Origin: Piscibacillus salipiscarius JCM 13188
Lineage (GTDB): Bacteria; Bacillota; Bacilli; Bacillales; Alkalibacillaceae
DNA length: 47,474 nt
Reading direction: 5' to 3'
Assembly (NCBI RefSeq): GCF_001311865.1
Contig: NZ_BBCD01000023.1
Location: 1-47,474, forward strand
The stretch's first letter is position 1. Every line of letters starts with the position of its first letter. Shown here piece after piece: positions 18,892-26,753 of the stretch. Made by a program: the position numbers and the translations under genes. The notes below the pieces were generated by a model. That model saw only the letters and a program-made list of their open reading frames with translations, was not told the origin of the DNA and did no database searches.

Positions 18892-19179
18892 TTAATGAAT
18901 TTGTGGTTGTTGGTTTTGCTTTTGCTGTTGCCCCTGTTGTGCTTGCTGCGCTAATGCTCCCATAGGGTTTTGCTGATTTTGCGTTTGTTTTTGTTGCTGA
19001 GCTGCTCCGCCCTGTTGTTTTTGACCCATTTGACCTTGTTGATTCATCATATTCGTTAGCATTGGTAAAAAGCTCTGCAATTGACCACCGCGACCGGTCA
19101 TCATGCTATAAGCTGCAGCTCCAATTCCAATTGATGCAATCATCGGAAGCCATTCTATATTCTTCATGCGCATTTGCAT
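18892..19179 (-). CDS. Gln-rich hypothetical protein with one TM segment
   Basis: 95 aa; family not recognised. A hydrophobic stretch at about residues 10-27 (WLPMIASIGIGAAAYSMM) is followed by a low-complexity tail that is almost half Gln (GQKQQGGAAQQQKQTQNQQN). The tail is probably disordered and outside or inside the membrane; the side cannot be told. AAAAGGGGTG upstream and its own terminator support a real gene. Confidence 0.6.
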   Translation of the reverse strand: MQMRMKNIEWLPMIASIGIGAAAYSMMTGRGGQLQSFLPMLTNMMNQQGQMGQKQQGGAAQQQKQTQNQQNPMGALAQQAQQGQQQKQNQQPQIH

Positions 19180-19281
19180 TGACTTACACCCCTTTTCATA
19201 TACATGATCATTATTAGTTTGGTTCTAAAAGGGATGAGTATGTTTAACAATTGCTTCCACTATACTAAAGCCTTCAGGTTT

Positions 19282-19659
19282 TCATAAAACGTTTAAGTCA
19301 GGTAAATAAATATGATCAATATCATTAACTAATTCATTTGCCAATTCATCATTATGAATAAAAATAGTTAAATTCCTACGGTTCTGCGCCTTAAACCATA
19401 CCCGTTCATTTTCAATTAAGCCAAGTTTAGCCATCTCTTTGATCGACTCCCTCGGTGTTTCTACGGCAACTTCTTTAGCTTCTAAATACGAATAGATCAC
19501 TTTATTCGCATGCTCCATAGCCATTTCAAAAAAATGTATGTACCCCGCGATCTCAAGTTCACTATCTAACATCTCTTGACTATGCTCGTTCAGACGGTTA
19601 AACACTTTTTCATAGTTCTCAAAAAATTGCTTCCACCGTATTTCTTTACTGTCTTCCAT
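19282..19659 (-). CDS. HI0074/HEPN nucleotidyltransferase-substrate-binding-like protein
   Basis: 125 aa. The layout IRWKQFFENYEKVFNRL, IHFFEMAMEHANKVIYSYLE, TPRESIKEMAKLGLI and RNLTIFIH follows the HI0074 family, the HEPN-type partner of MNT nucleotidyltransferases. R-N-L-T-I-F-I-H fits the HEPN RX6H RNase motif. In MntA-HepT systems the HEPN protein is an RNase toxin silenced by an adjacent MNT gene, but no MNT gene lies on either side here. The last codons may be altered by one missing T near 19285 (ending NVFMKT). It stands alone. Confidence 0.75.
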   Translation of the reverse strand: MEDSKEIRWKQFFENYEKVFNRLNEHSQEMLDSELEIAGYIHFFEMAMEHANKVIYSYLEAKEVAVETPRESIKEMAKLGLIENERVWFKAQNRRNLTIFIHNDELANELVNDIDHIYLPDLNVL

Positions 19660-19765
19660 AGGAAAAGCTCCTTATTATAAGTCTTCTATCTATATTAAAA
19701 CAAAGATTAAAGGATTCGTCATATATTTGTCGAAATATATAACAAATATAATTCGGAGGTTTACC

Positions 19766-20227
19766 ATGCTAAAACGACATAAAGTATTGTTTAATCAGCT
19801 TAAATCTTATAGAGAAGAGTTGTTGTCACTCGTGAGTGATGTCTCAGAAAAAGAGGCTGACATCACCCCAAAAGGTTTTAACAACAGCATTCGCTGGAAT
19901 TTAGGGCATGTTTACTTAGACCAATACATGTGGATTAAAGTGTTGACGAAAGACAATCTATATCCTGATCATTACAACGGTTGGTTTGGATTCGGGACAA
20001 GCCCGAATGATTTTAGCGCTGAGACCCCATCTTTTTCACATTTAAAACAACTATTAAGCGAGCAAACTCAAAAATTATAGACCTCTATGGTAACCGTCTA
20101 GAAGAAAAAATTTCCACCAACCGAAATGGGAATGTTTACAATTGAACAGGCCTTGATCAGAACTATTTTTCATGAAGGCATGCACATTCAAGCTATTAAT
20201 GATTTGAAAAAATTTATTCGTTATTAA
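19766..20227 (+). CDS. DinB family protein, second copy (frameshifted)
   Basis: About 153 aa after repair. It begins HKVLFNQLKSYREELLSLV and has the first DinB His in IRWNLGHVYLDQYMW; the last, in FHEGMHIQAINDLKKFI, appears only after two corrections. Near 20074 one A is missing (CAAAAATTAT) and near 20107 one A is extra (GAAGAAAAAATTTCC). The function is unknown, perhaps a metal-dependent thiol transferase or hydrolase. GGAGG precedes ATG 19766. It is 21 nt upstream of an MFS gene, probably one operon. Confidence 0.82.
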
Positions 20228-20248
20228 CAATATTGGGAAGTGCTAGAA

Positions 20249-21474
20249 ATGAAGCCACTATTAAAAAACCGTTCTTTCACATCTATTTGGTTTGGCAATG
20301 GTATATCAGAACTTGGTGGACAATTCGGGACGTTCTGCATGTCCATCTTGGTGTATCGCCTTACAGAATCCACATTGGCTTTAGGTAGCATATGGATTTT
20401 ATATTATTTATCATCCTTAACGTTACAGCTTATCATTGGGCCTTACATTGATAGGTGGAGTCGGAAATGGATTATGGTCCTCACCCAGTGGTCAAGGGGA
20501 CTTATTTTCATCTTTCCGCTAATTGTTTTATCTACGGGGCACCTAGAAGTGTGGCACTTATATCTGGTTCAATTCATCATTGGAATCATTACCCCTCTAT
20601 ATATACCTGCGAATCAAGCAATCACTCCAACGATTGTATCTAGAGAACAACTACAAACTGCAAATGGCTATTTAGAAAGTACCATTAGAGTCATGACGGT
20701 TGTGGCACCCATAACTGCCGGGTTAGTTGTTCAATACTTGAGTGCTGAAATCACATTGGCAATGGTTAGTACTTTGTTATTTTTAAGCGGATTTCTTATT
20801 TTGCGCGTTCAAGAAAAAAGAGGTCCTCGAGATATTCGCAAACCATGGATTCAAGAGTTTATAGAAGGTACTTCATACTTTTTCAGACAAAAATCATTTT
20901 ATGGCTAAATATTTTCTTAGCATTTGTTCAATTTGGTGTTGGCGTCACCATTGTTATTACGATCCCTTATATTACAGATGTTCTCGCTGGTAATGAGCTT
21001 CATTACGGGTTATTTTTAGCCGGATTTCCACTAGGATATGTAATTGGGGCATTATTAATTAACTATTTCAAAATAAATAGCAGAAGACTCATGATGCTTG
21101 GTGCCTTATTTGTCGGAGGCTTAACGTTTATTGCACTTGGGTTCAACCATAGTATTTGGTTTGCGATTTTCACTGAAAGTATTGGCGGAATAATGATTGC
21201 TATTTTTAGCATACATAACATCACCTTATTACAACTAGCCGTCCCGGACCGACTTATGGGAAAGGTGGGATCTGTGCGTATGTTAATTGTCCGAGGAGCT
21301 GTATTGTTAGGGCTGTTTATAGGTGGAATTTTGAGCGAATTATATGGCATCAGACCAATGTACTTTATGATTGGTGGGATTATTTGTGCTACCTCTTTCT
21401 TTGGTATTTCACTTCCGTACTTTAAGTTTATAGATGAAAAAATAACGGAAGACCAATCGCCTCTTAATGTTTAA
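20249..21474 (+). CDS. MFS transporter, macrolide-efflux-like (frameshifted)
   Basis: About 408 aa with 12 helices after repair. It opens NRSFTSIWFGNGISELGGQFGTFC and has IGPYIDRWSRKWIM in loop 2-3, as in the DHA3/MefA-like exporters. The substrate is unknown. The frame breaks near 20898, where TCATTTTATGG needs one T to read SFLWLNIFLAFVQFG. I take ATG 20249 (GGGAAG upstream) in preference to GTG 20240. Confidence 0.87.
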
Positions 21475-21526
21475 TTAAAATTAAGAGTGGCAATATATCT
21501 ATAAAACCTTTTAAGGAGGATTTTAG

Positions 21527-21857
21527 ATGAGCCACGAAAAATATGCTGATGTCATTAACGTTTTTACATGAATGTATGGAGGCATGTAACCATTGTTACA
21601 CAGCCTGCCTACAGGAACCTGACTTAGAACATATGATTGAATGTGTAAGATTAGACCGAGAATGTGCTGATATTTGTTCAAACTTTGAACAAGCCTTAAC
21701 ATTAGATACGAAATTCGTTAAGGAATACGCACAATTATGTGCAGCTGTATGCCGTGCGTGTGGTGATGAATGTGCTAAACATGATCATGACCACTGCCAG
21801 AAGTGTGCAGACGCATGTCATAGATGTGCTCAAGAATGTGAGAAACTAGCATCATAA
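21527..21857 (+). CDS. Four-helix-bundle copper-binding protein (DUF326, frameshifted)
   Basis: About 109 aa and very rich in Cys and His: HECMEACNHCYTACL, CVRLDRECADIC, CAAVCRACGDECAKH and CHRCAQEC. This Cys ladder is that of Csp-like/DUF326 proteins, which store Cu(I) inside a helical bundle. The ATG at 21527 has AAGGAGG, but the frame closes at 21561 because a T-run near 21564 seems one base long. Removing one T gives MSHEKYADVINVLHECM. No copper regulator is adjacent; CueP lies 16 kb away. Confidence 0.87.
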
Positions 21858-21862
21858 CAGTA

Positions 21863-21890
21863 AAGCTCCAGTGGGTTCCCACTGGAGCTT
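21863..21890. terminator. Bidirectional terminator
   Basis: AAGCTCCAGTGGG pairs perfectly with CCCACTGGAGCTT around TT. It lies between the DUF326 gene and the convergent yozQ-like gene. Confidence 0.9.
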
Positions 21891-21893
21891 AAT

Positions 21894-22067
21894 TTAATCT
21901 TCTCTACCTTGTGCTCGATCAATCGTACCTTCATGATACCCATCCGAGACTTGTTCATGTGTTTCTGCTAACCCTTGTTCTATTTGGGTTTCACCTTCAT
22001 AGTCCGAAGGCTCATAATTCTTCTCAGCAACTTTATTCTCTTCCTGCTTCTTTTTCTTATGTGACAT
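21894..22067 (-). CDS. yozQ: YozQ-like (DUF4025) small protein
   Basis: 57 aa. A lysine-rich start MSHKKKKQEENK is followed by YEPSDYEGETQIEQGLAETHEQVSD and YHEGTIDR, the pattern I know from YozQ/DUF4025 proteins of Bacillus. The function is unknown. ATG 22067 has GGAGG 6 nt upstream, and the gene ends at the shared terminator. Confidence 0.75.
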   Translation of the reverse strand: MSHKKKKQEENKVAEKNYEPSDYEGETQIEQGLAETHEQVSDGYHEGTIDRAQGRED

Positions 22068-22122
22068 GCTTAACCTCCATTCACCTTTTCCCTTAGTATG
22101 AACAGAAATTAAGAATTAACAC

Positions 22123-22260
22123 TTAAGCGGACTTTTTCGTGTCATATTCTAAATGGGTTTCCCAATAATAAATTTGAGGCAATCTATAATAAATCCAGTA
22201 TTCTTTAAGGACCATACCACCAACAAATGTGACCATTTGCCAATCAATATTCCTGAGCAT
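22123..22260 (-). CDS. Small 45-aa hypothetical protein
   Basis: 45 aa; family not recognised. The text is MLRNIDWQMVTFVGGMVLKE then a Tyr/Trp-rich tail (YWIYYRLPQIYYWETHLEY) and KKSA at the end. The ATG at 22260 is preceded by AAAGGAGAGGG at good distance, which supports translation. One weak amphipathic or membrane segment is possible at residues 8-18. Confidence 0.6.
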   Translation of the reverse strand: MLRNIDWQMVTFVGGMVLKEYWIYYRLPQIYYWETHLEYDTKKSA

Positions 22261-22412
22261 CGCACCCTCTCCTTTGTAAGAATTTATGTTGGAAAGAGGT
22301 TGTACTATTCGCTTTTAAGTCGTTCAGATTAACTTAAACAACAGATTGAGTTATCATAAATTATGATACAAAGAAAGTTAAAACAAAAACTTGAAAGGTT
22401 TGGTTTTTACAT

Positions 22413-23467
22413 ATGAAACAATATCGCATAGACCCTAGTAATGGTCTTGAGTTTGGATTGTATACATTGGGCGATCACTTACCTAATCCACAAACGGGTG
22501 AACGAATTTCTGCACAACAGCGAATTCACGAAATCATTGAGTTAGCTCAACTGGCTGAACAAGCCGGGCTCGACTTTTTTAGTGTCGGTGAGAGCCACCA
22601 GGATTTCTTCACGACCCAGGCGCACACAGTCGTGTTATCGGCAATTGCTCAGGCTACTGAAAAATCAAAATCTCTAGTTCGTCAACTATCATTAGTACTC
22701 TTGATCCTGTCCGCGCGTATGAAGACTTTGCAACGCTTGACCTTATTTCAAAAGGCCGTGCTGAGATTGTGGCTGGGCGAGCGTCACGTGTAGGGAACTT
22801 TGAGCTTTTAGGGTACAGCTTAAGAGACTATGAAGATTTGTTTGAGGAAAAATTTGACCTACTAGTAAACATAAATGAAAACGAAGTCGTTAATTGGGAA
22901 GGAAAGTATCGTGCTCCGCTTCGTAATGCACGCGTGCTTCCTCGACCACAAGACGGCTCGATGCCAATTTGGCGTGCAGTAGGGGGTACACCTGCAAGCG
23001 CAAGGAAAGCAGGTTATGCGGGCGTACCGATGTACTTAGCTCATTTAGGAGGTCCAGCAACAATTTTTAAACGTTCAATTGACGCATATCGAGACGCATT
23101 AGAATCAAGTGGTTATAACCCTGCTGAGTTTCCAGTATCGACGGCTGGTTTTTTCTATACTGCTGAAACAACGCAGCAAGCTCAACGCGAGACGTACCCT
23201 CACATTAATGAAGGCATGAAACGTACAAACGGCCAAGGCTTCCCTAAACAGCATTTCGCTCAAGGCGCAGACCCACGCGATGTCATGAATATTGGTAGCC
23301 CACAAGAAGTCATTGAAAAAATTCTTTACCAACATGAACTCTTCGGCCATCAACGCTATATCGCACAGATGGATTTTGGTGGGGTGACGTTCGATAAACT
23401 AAAGCGTAACATTGATACGATCGGATCTGAGGTACTACCAGCCATTCGTAAGTACACGAAGAAGTAA
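22413..23467 (+). CDS. LLM-class flavin-dependent monooxygenase (frameshifted)
   Basis: About 351 aa after repair. A bacterial-luciferase-like TIM barrel: EFGLYTLGDHL at the start, LAEQAGLDFFSVGESH with strand-2 residues, GRAEIVAGRAS and PIWRAVGGTPASARKAGYAG. It would oxidise a substrate with FMNH2 and O2. The frame is lost near 22664 (GAAAAATCAAAATC needs one A to read EKIKISSSTTIISTLDPV). It is 12 nt upstream of an FMN reductase gene, so the two probably form a two-component monooxygenase. The substrate is unknown. Confidence 0.9.
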
Positions 23468-23479
23468 GGAGGATTATAG

Positions 23480-24046
23480 ATGAAGATTGTAGCTCTATCA
23501 GGCTCTATTGTCGGGTCAAAAACCCGAACAGCCATGGATTATACGGTTAAATTGTTAAGTGAAAAGTATCCTAGTCATAAGGTGACGTTGATTGACCTGG
23601 CTGATTATGACATTCAGTTTAGTGACGGACGTAACTATCTCGAGTATGAAGGTGATACAGGTTACGTCACAAAAACGATCATGGAAGCAGATGCGATTAT
23701 CATAGGAACGCCCATTTTCCAAGCATCAATACCTGCAACTCTGAAAAATATCTTTGACCTACTACCCGTTAATGCGTTCCGTGACAAAGTCGTCAGCATG
23801 CTCGCAACGGCCGGATCTTCTAAGCATTTTTTGATATTAGAAAATCAACTAAAGCCGATTCTTGGTTATATGAAAGCTCAAATCGTTCAGTCCTACGTTT
23901 TTATTGAGCAGGAAGATTTTCAGCGAAAAGAAATTGTGAATCATGATGTCCTATTCCGCATCGAGCGTCTAGTTGATGACACAGTAGTGTTAACCGAAAC
24001 CTACCAACGCATCCGAGAAGAAGAAGATGCTAAATACGATTTTTAA
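23480..24046 (+). CDS. NADPH-dependent FMN reductase
   Basis: 188 aa, intact. The flavodoxin-like start MKIVALSGSIVGSKTRTA binds the FMN phosphate, and ADAIIIGTPIFQASIPATLKN is the second flavin loop of the NADPH_FMN-reductase family. Its place right behind the LLM monooxygenase suggests that it supplies FMNH2 to it. RBS AAGGAGG. A terminator follows. Confidence 0.92.
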   Translation: MKIVALSGSIVGSKTRTAMDYTVKLLSEKYPSHKVTLIDLADYDIQFSDGRNYLEYEGDTGYVTKTIMEADAIIIGTPIFQASIPATLKNIFDLLPVNAFRDKVVSMLATAGSSKHFLILENQLKPILGYMKAQIVQSYVFIEQEDFQRKEIVNHDVLFRIERLVDDTVVLTETYQRIREEEDAKYDF

Positions 24047-24052
24047 AAAGGA

Positions 24053-24088
24053 AAGGCTTTTGCGCTTAGACGCAAAGCCTTCTTTTAT
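24053..24088 (+). terminator. Terminator after FMN reductase gene
   Basis: AAGGCTTTTGCG and CGCAAAGCCTT pair around CTTAGA with one bulged T, then TCTTTTATT. The second 21-bp array starts at once. Confidence 0.85.
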
Positions 24089-24090
24089 TA

Positions 24091-24216
24091 TATCTAACCT
24101 ATTTTTGAAATTATCTACCCCAGTTTCAAATATATCTACCGTGAAATTTGTCGACGGGGTAAAAAACTCGTTTTTATCTACCGTTTTTCTGAGTTTATCT
24201 AACCCAATTATTTTTC
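24091..24216. repeat. 21-bp tandem repeat array 2 (6 units)
   Basis: TATCTA starts at 24091, 24112, 24133, 24175 and 24196, with a degenerate unit expected and found out of consensus at 24154, so the period is exactly 21 bp throughout. The core is TATCTA(A/C)C(C/G); the remainder is A/T-rich and variable. In the plus frame the units read S(T/N) followed by five hydrophobic residues, and the minus frame is also open. No RBS-supported start exists. The last unit overlaps the end of the convergent gene at 24208. The core differs from that of array 1. Confidence 0.8.
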
Positions 24217-24437
24217 CTTAGGATTGCGGTATTTCTTCTCAGTTTGGGATGTGCTTTGGCTGTTCTTCTTGTCTTTCGTATTCTTCTCTTCTATTTCTAA
24301 GTCTTTTAGTGGAATCTCGTCGGTCAGCTGCTGATCTTTGAACTTGTGCAGTTCACTACGTTCTTCTTCATAGGCGCTCTGTCGCTTGTTATCCACTGTG
24401 TCTTTCTTTTTTAAGTCCTTTTGTTTTTATCGCTCAT
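24208..24437 (-). CDS. Small highly charged hypothetical protein (frameshifted)
   Basis: About 76 aa after repair; not recognised. From ATG 24437 (AGGTGGTG upstream) it reads MSDKNKK, then closes. One extra A near 24420 continues as DLKKKDTVDNKRQSAYEEE and then ELHKFKDQQLTDEIPLKDLE to the stop. It is strongly hydrophilic, with a Lys/Ser/Gln-rich tail, and probably disordered. Its stop lies within repeat array 2. Confidence 0.6.
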
Positions 24438-24546
24438 AGCATCACCACCTAAATTAAGACTTTTAACTTGTTTACCTGAATTGACTATAATTAAACATAC
24501 TAAAATATGATATAATAGCTTAAATACCATTATTGGGAGGTCTGAA

Positions 24547-24747
24547 ATGAAAGAAAATGTGACTCTGGCTTGGATTGCTATTTGGTTTGCGACTGTTGGG
24601 CAGTTATTATTCTTTGTTGGGCTATCCATTTACACTGGTGAGTGGGGTTATGCTATTTGGAGTTTCTGGGTAGCGGTTGTAATTGGGATCCCTACATCCA
24701 TCAACACCTGGAAGGCACATATAAGGACGAAAAAGGAGCAAGGTTAA
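24547..24747 (+). CDS. Small two-helix membrane protein
   Basis: 66 aa; family not recognised. Two hydrophobic helices (about residues 7-27 and 34-50) are joined by the short loop SIYTGEWGY, and a basic C-terminus (KAHIRTKKEQG) should stay inside the cell. RBS GGGAGG. It ends at a bidirectional terminator. Confidence 0.65.
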   Translation: MKENVTLAWIAIWFATVGQLLFFVGLSIYTGEWGYAIWSFWVAVVIGIPTSINTWKAHIRTKKEQG

Positions 24748-24766
24748 TTTAACCATTGCTCCTTTT
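24731..24766. terminator. Bidirectional terminator
   Basis: AAAAGGAGCAAGGTT pairs with AACCATTGCTCCTTTT around AATTT with one mismatch. Confidence 0.85.
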
Positions 24767-25300
24767 CACAGGTTCAAATTCAAACAACTTCCCTTCATAG
24801 ATCAGATCTAGACGGTCGCTTTTGCGAAAATCCTCTGGTGTTACCATGGCCGGAAGCTTATCCCAAAGGTTTATACTTGACCGCTTTAATACTTCCGCTA
24901 CAAACTGCGAACAAAAATACGAATTGCTAAATTCAATCGGTTCCTTAATTGACACGCCAACCACACCTAGGAAGTTATATAAAAACTTATCGTTCTTCCT
25001 GATAAACACATTTAAAATCCGTTTCATCTTTTCAATTTCGCGATCAGTCACACTTAATTTATAAATCACACAGGTCGTCTCAGGGTAATAACTATACGTC
25101 CCCGTTAACACATCTTCTTTGACAAAACCGCCATGAAGTGGGTTTCTAGGATTCTTGCGCCCAAAGCTATACATTTCTTTAAGCTCCGAATCAAACGCGA
25201 TGGATGCGTGATTGTAAGGGGCTCTGGTATAGGATTTTATTAGATTCGTGAATAACGTCCCCGTATCTGATAGCACAATATACACCTGTTGCTCACTCAT
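24749..25300 (-). CDS. YiiX/C92-type permuted papain-like protein
   Basis: 183 aa. The His of a permuted NlpC/P60-like site is in YNHASIAFD (residue ~31) and the Cys in YFCSQFVAEVL (residue ~129), in the His-before-Cys order of YaeF/YiiX C92 peptidases. The region between holds GGFVKEDVL. A cysteine hydrolase acting on a peptide or amide bond is likely; no substrate is known. No signal peptide is seen. It is divergent from the CdsA-family gene. Confidence 0.75.
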   Translation of the reverse strand: MSEQQVYIVLSDTGTLFTNLIKSYTRAPYNHASIAFDSELKEMYSFGRKNPRNPLHGGFVKEDVLTGTYSYYPETTCVIYKLSVTDREIEKMKRILNVFIRKNDKFLYNFLGVVGVSIKEPIEFSNSYFCSQFVAEVLKRSSINLWDKLPAMVTPEDFRKSDRLDLIYEGKLFEFEPVKRSNG

Positions 25301-25400
25301 CGTATCCCTCTTTCAAAATATTATAAAAAATTCTTACTTTTCATTATATACGATATACTGTAAGATGAATGCAGCTTTTAAGAATAGAGGTGAACCTCTT

Positions 25401-26313
25401 ATGACTGAAACCGTATGGACCTTATCAATTTTGTTAATCGCCCTACTCTCAGCGTCCACAGCTTTATATTTTGTCAAAAAGAAGCAAGCGCACAAAGATT
25501 TCACAGCGATTCAAGCACGAGTCAAAACTTGGTGGGGAATGCTTGTGGTTTTTAGTTTTGCAACATTATTCAATCCAATCGTTTCTCTAATCTCAATTAT
25601 GATTTTATGTTTATTTGCCTTAAGAGAGTACTTTTCGATGATGAAAACTAGAAAATCTGATCGCCGTTTGTTCTTATGGACTTACCTTGTTATCCCGCTT
25701 CAATTTTATTGGATTTATATCGGTTGGTATGGCATGTTTATCGTCTTTATTCCTGTTTATGTATTCTTATTTCTACCATTACCACGGATTCTCGGTAAAG
25801 GGACATTGGGATTCTTACAATCAGTGAGCTTCACTCAATGGGGTCTGATGTTAATGGTGTTCGGCCTTAGCCATTTAGCTTATTACCCAATTGCTTCACC
25901 TGAACTTGGACCCAATCTTGTTTTATTCCTCATTATTCTTACCCAGATTAATGATGTGGTTCAGTATATCGTTTCCATTTACTTAGGTAAACGCAAGGTC
26001 GTCCCTACGGCTCATCCCTACATTACGTGGGAAGGATTCTTGGCATCAATAACCATTACGACCATTGTGTCCTATTATTTATACCCTTACTTAACCACGT
26101 TTGATTTGACCTCGGGATTTTATCTGGCGTCATCATTGGGATTGCTGGATTTTTAGGTGGCGTGACAATCTCATTTTTAAAACGTGATTTACTCATAGCA
26201 GATCACGAAAACAAGAGTCCCTCAAGGACAAATATCTTAGCCGTGTTGATAGTCTAACCTATACGTCCCCTGTCTTTTTCCATGTTGTCAGATACTTTTT
26301 TGACTTTATGTAG
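25401..26313 (+). CDS. Phosphatidate cytidylyltransferase (CdsA) family protein (frameshifted)
   Basis: About 304 aa after repair. A multi-span membrane enzyme; CdsA makes CDP-diacylglycerol from phosphatidic acid and CTP. The CdsA signature lies at the C-terminus: GGVTISFLKRD, then KYLSRVDSLTYTSPVFFH. This part appears only after adding a T near 26122 and an A near 26204. The start at ATG 25401 has AGAGGTGAA. Since a housekeeping cdsA is normally next to uppS, this is probably a second, accessory copy. Confidence 0.85.
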
Positions 26314-26317
26314 AATC

Positions 26318-26340
26318 AGGTAGCAGCCACATGCTACCTG
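26318..26340. terminator. Bidirectional terminator
   Basis: CAGGTAGCA pairs with TGCTACCTG around GCCACA, followed by TTTATTTTT. The stop of the convergent gene lies in it. Confidence 0.85.
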
Positions 26341-26618
26341 TTTATTTTTAACCTCTGCGGGCTTTTTGAATCGATTCTCTTAATGAGACCTCTAGCTTCT
26401 AAATCCAATTTGACAGCCGTGCAGTACCAAGAAGGTGACCCATCAAAACTATCTTTTACAGCAGTCAATACTTCTTTTGATAACTCTTTAAACGTAATTC
26501 CTTCATGTTTTTCTATAACTGACAAAATGACATCTTTAATTTGATTGTACTTCTCTTTGTCGATGGATTGCATATGTTTGTCTGAATTCGGGTGTTGTAA
26601 CTTAATTCTATTACCCAT
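26334..26618 (-). CDS. DUF6958-like family protein
   Basis: 94 aa. The text IKLQHPNSDK, IDKEKYNQIKDVILSVI, GITFKELSKEV and WYCTAVKLDLEARGLIKR then PQRL has the look of a small winged-helix protein of the DUF6958 type. The last helix (TAVKLDLEARGLI) resembles a recognition or dimer helix. The function is not known. RBS AGAGGTGATG. Confidence 0.65.
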   Translation of the reverse strand: MGNRIKLQHPNSDKHMQSIDKEKYNQIKDVILSVIEKHEGITFKELSKEVLTAVKDSFDGSPSWYCTAVKLDLEARGLIKRIDSKSPQRLKINR

Positions 26619-26687
26619 ATCATCACCTCTAGGTTTATTTTACCAGATTCTATTCTATTTATTTCACTAAAAATACTATAAAGGTCC

Positions 26688-26716
26688 ACTTCAAAAATAA
26701 GAGATTTCATATAATA
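26688..26716 (+). promoter_or_regulatory. Possible SigK-type promoter
   Basis: CATATAATA (26708-26716) fits the SigK -10 pattern CATANNNTA. An AC (26688-26689) lies 18 nt upstream, close to the expected 16-17. This would place the amidase gene in late mother-cell sporulation. The -35 signal is too short to be decisive. Confidence 0.35.
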
Positions 26717-26753
26717 TTATGGTAACAAAACTTAATTAATAAGGAGGGATGAT

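Noticed and set aside
12537..24216. The two arrays as CRISPR
   Set aside because: Units are 21 bp with no separate spacers of constant length, and no cas gene is present.
24027..24221. A plus-strand ORF over array 2 with ST-type heptads
   Set aside because: It starts inside the FMN-reductase gene and passes through its terminator; the open frame follows from the 21-bp period.
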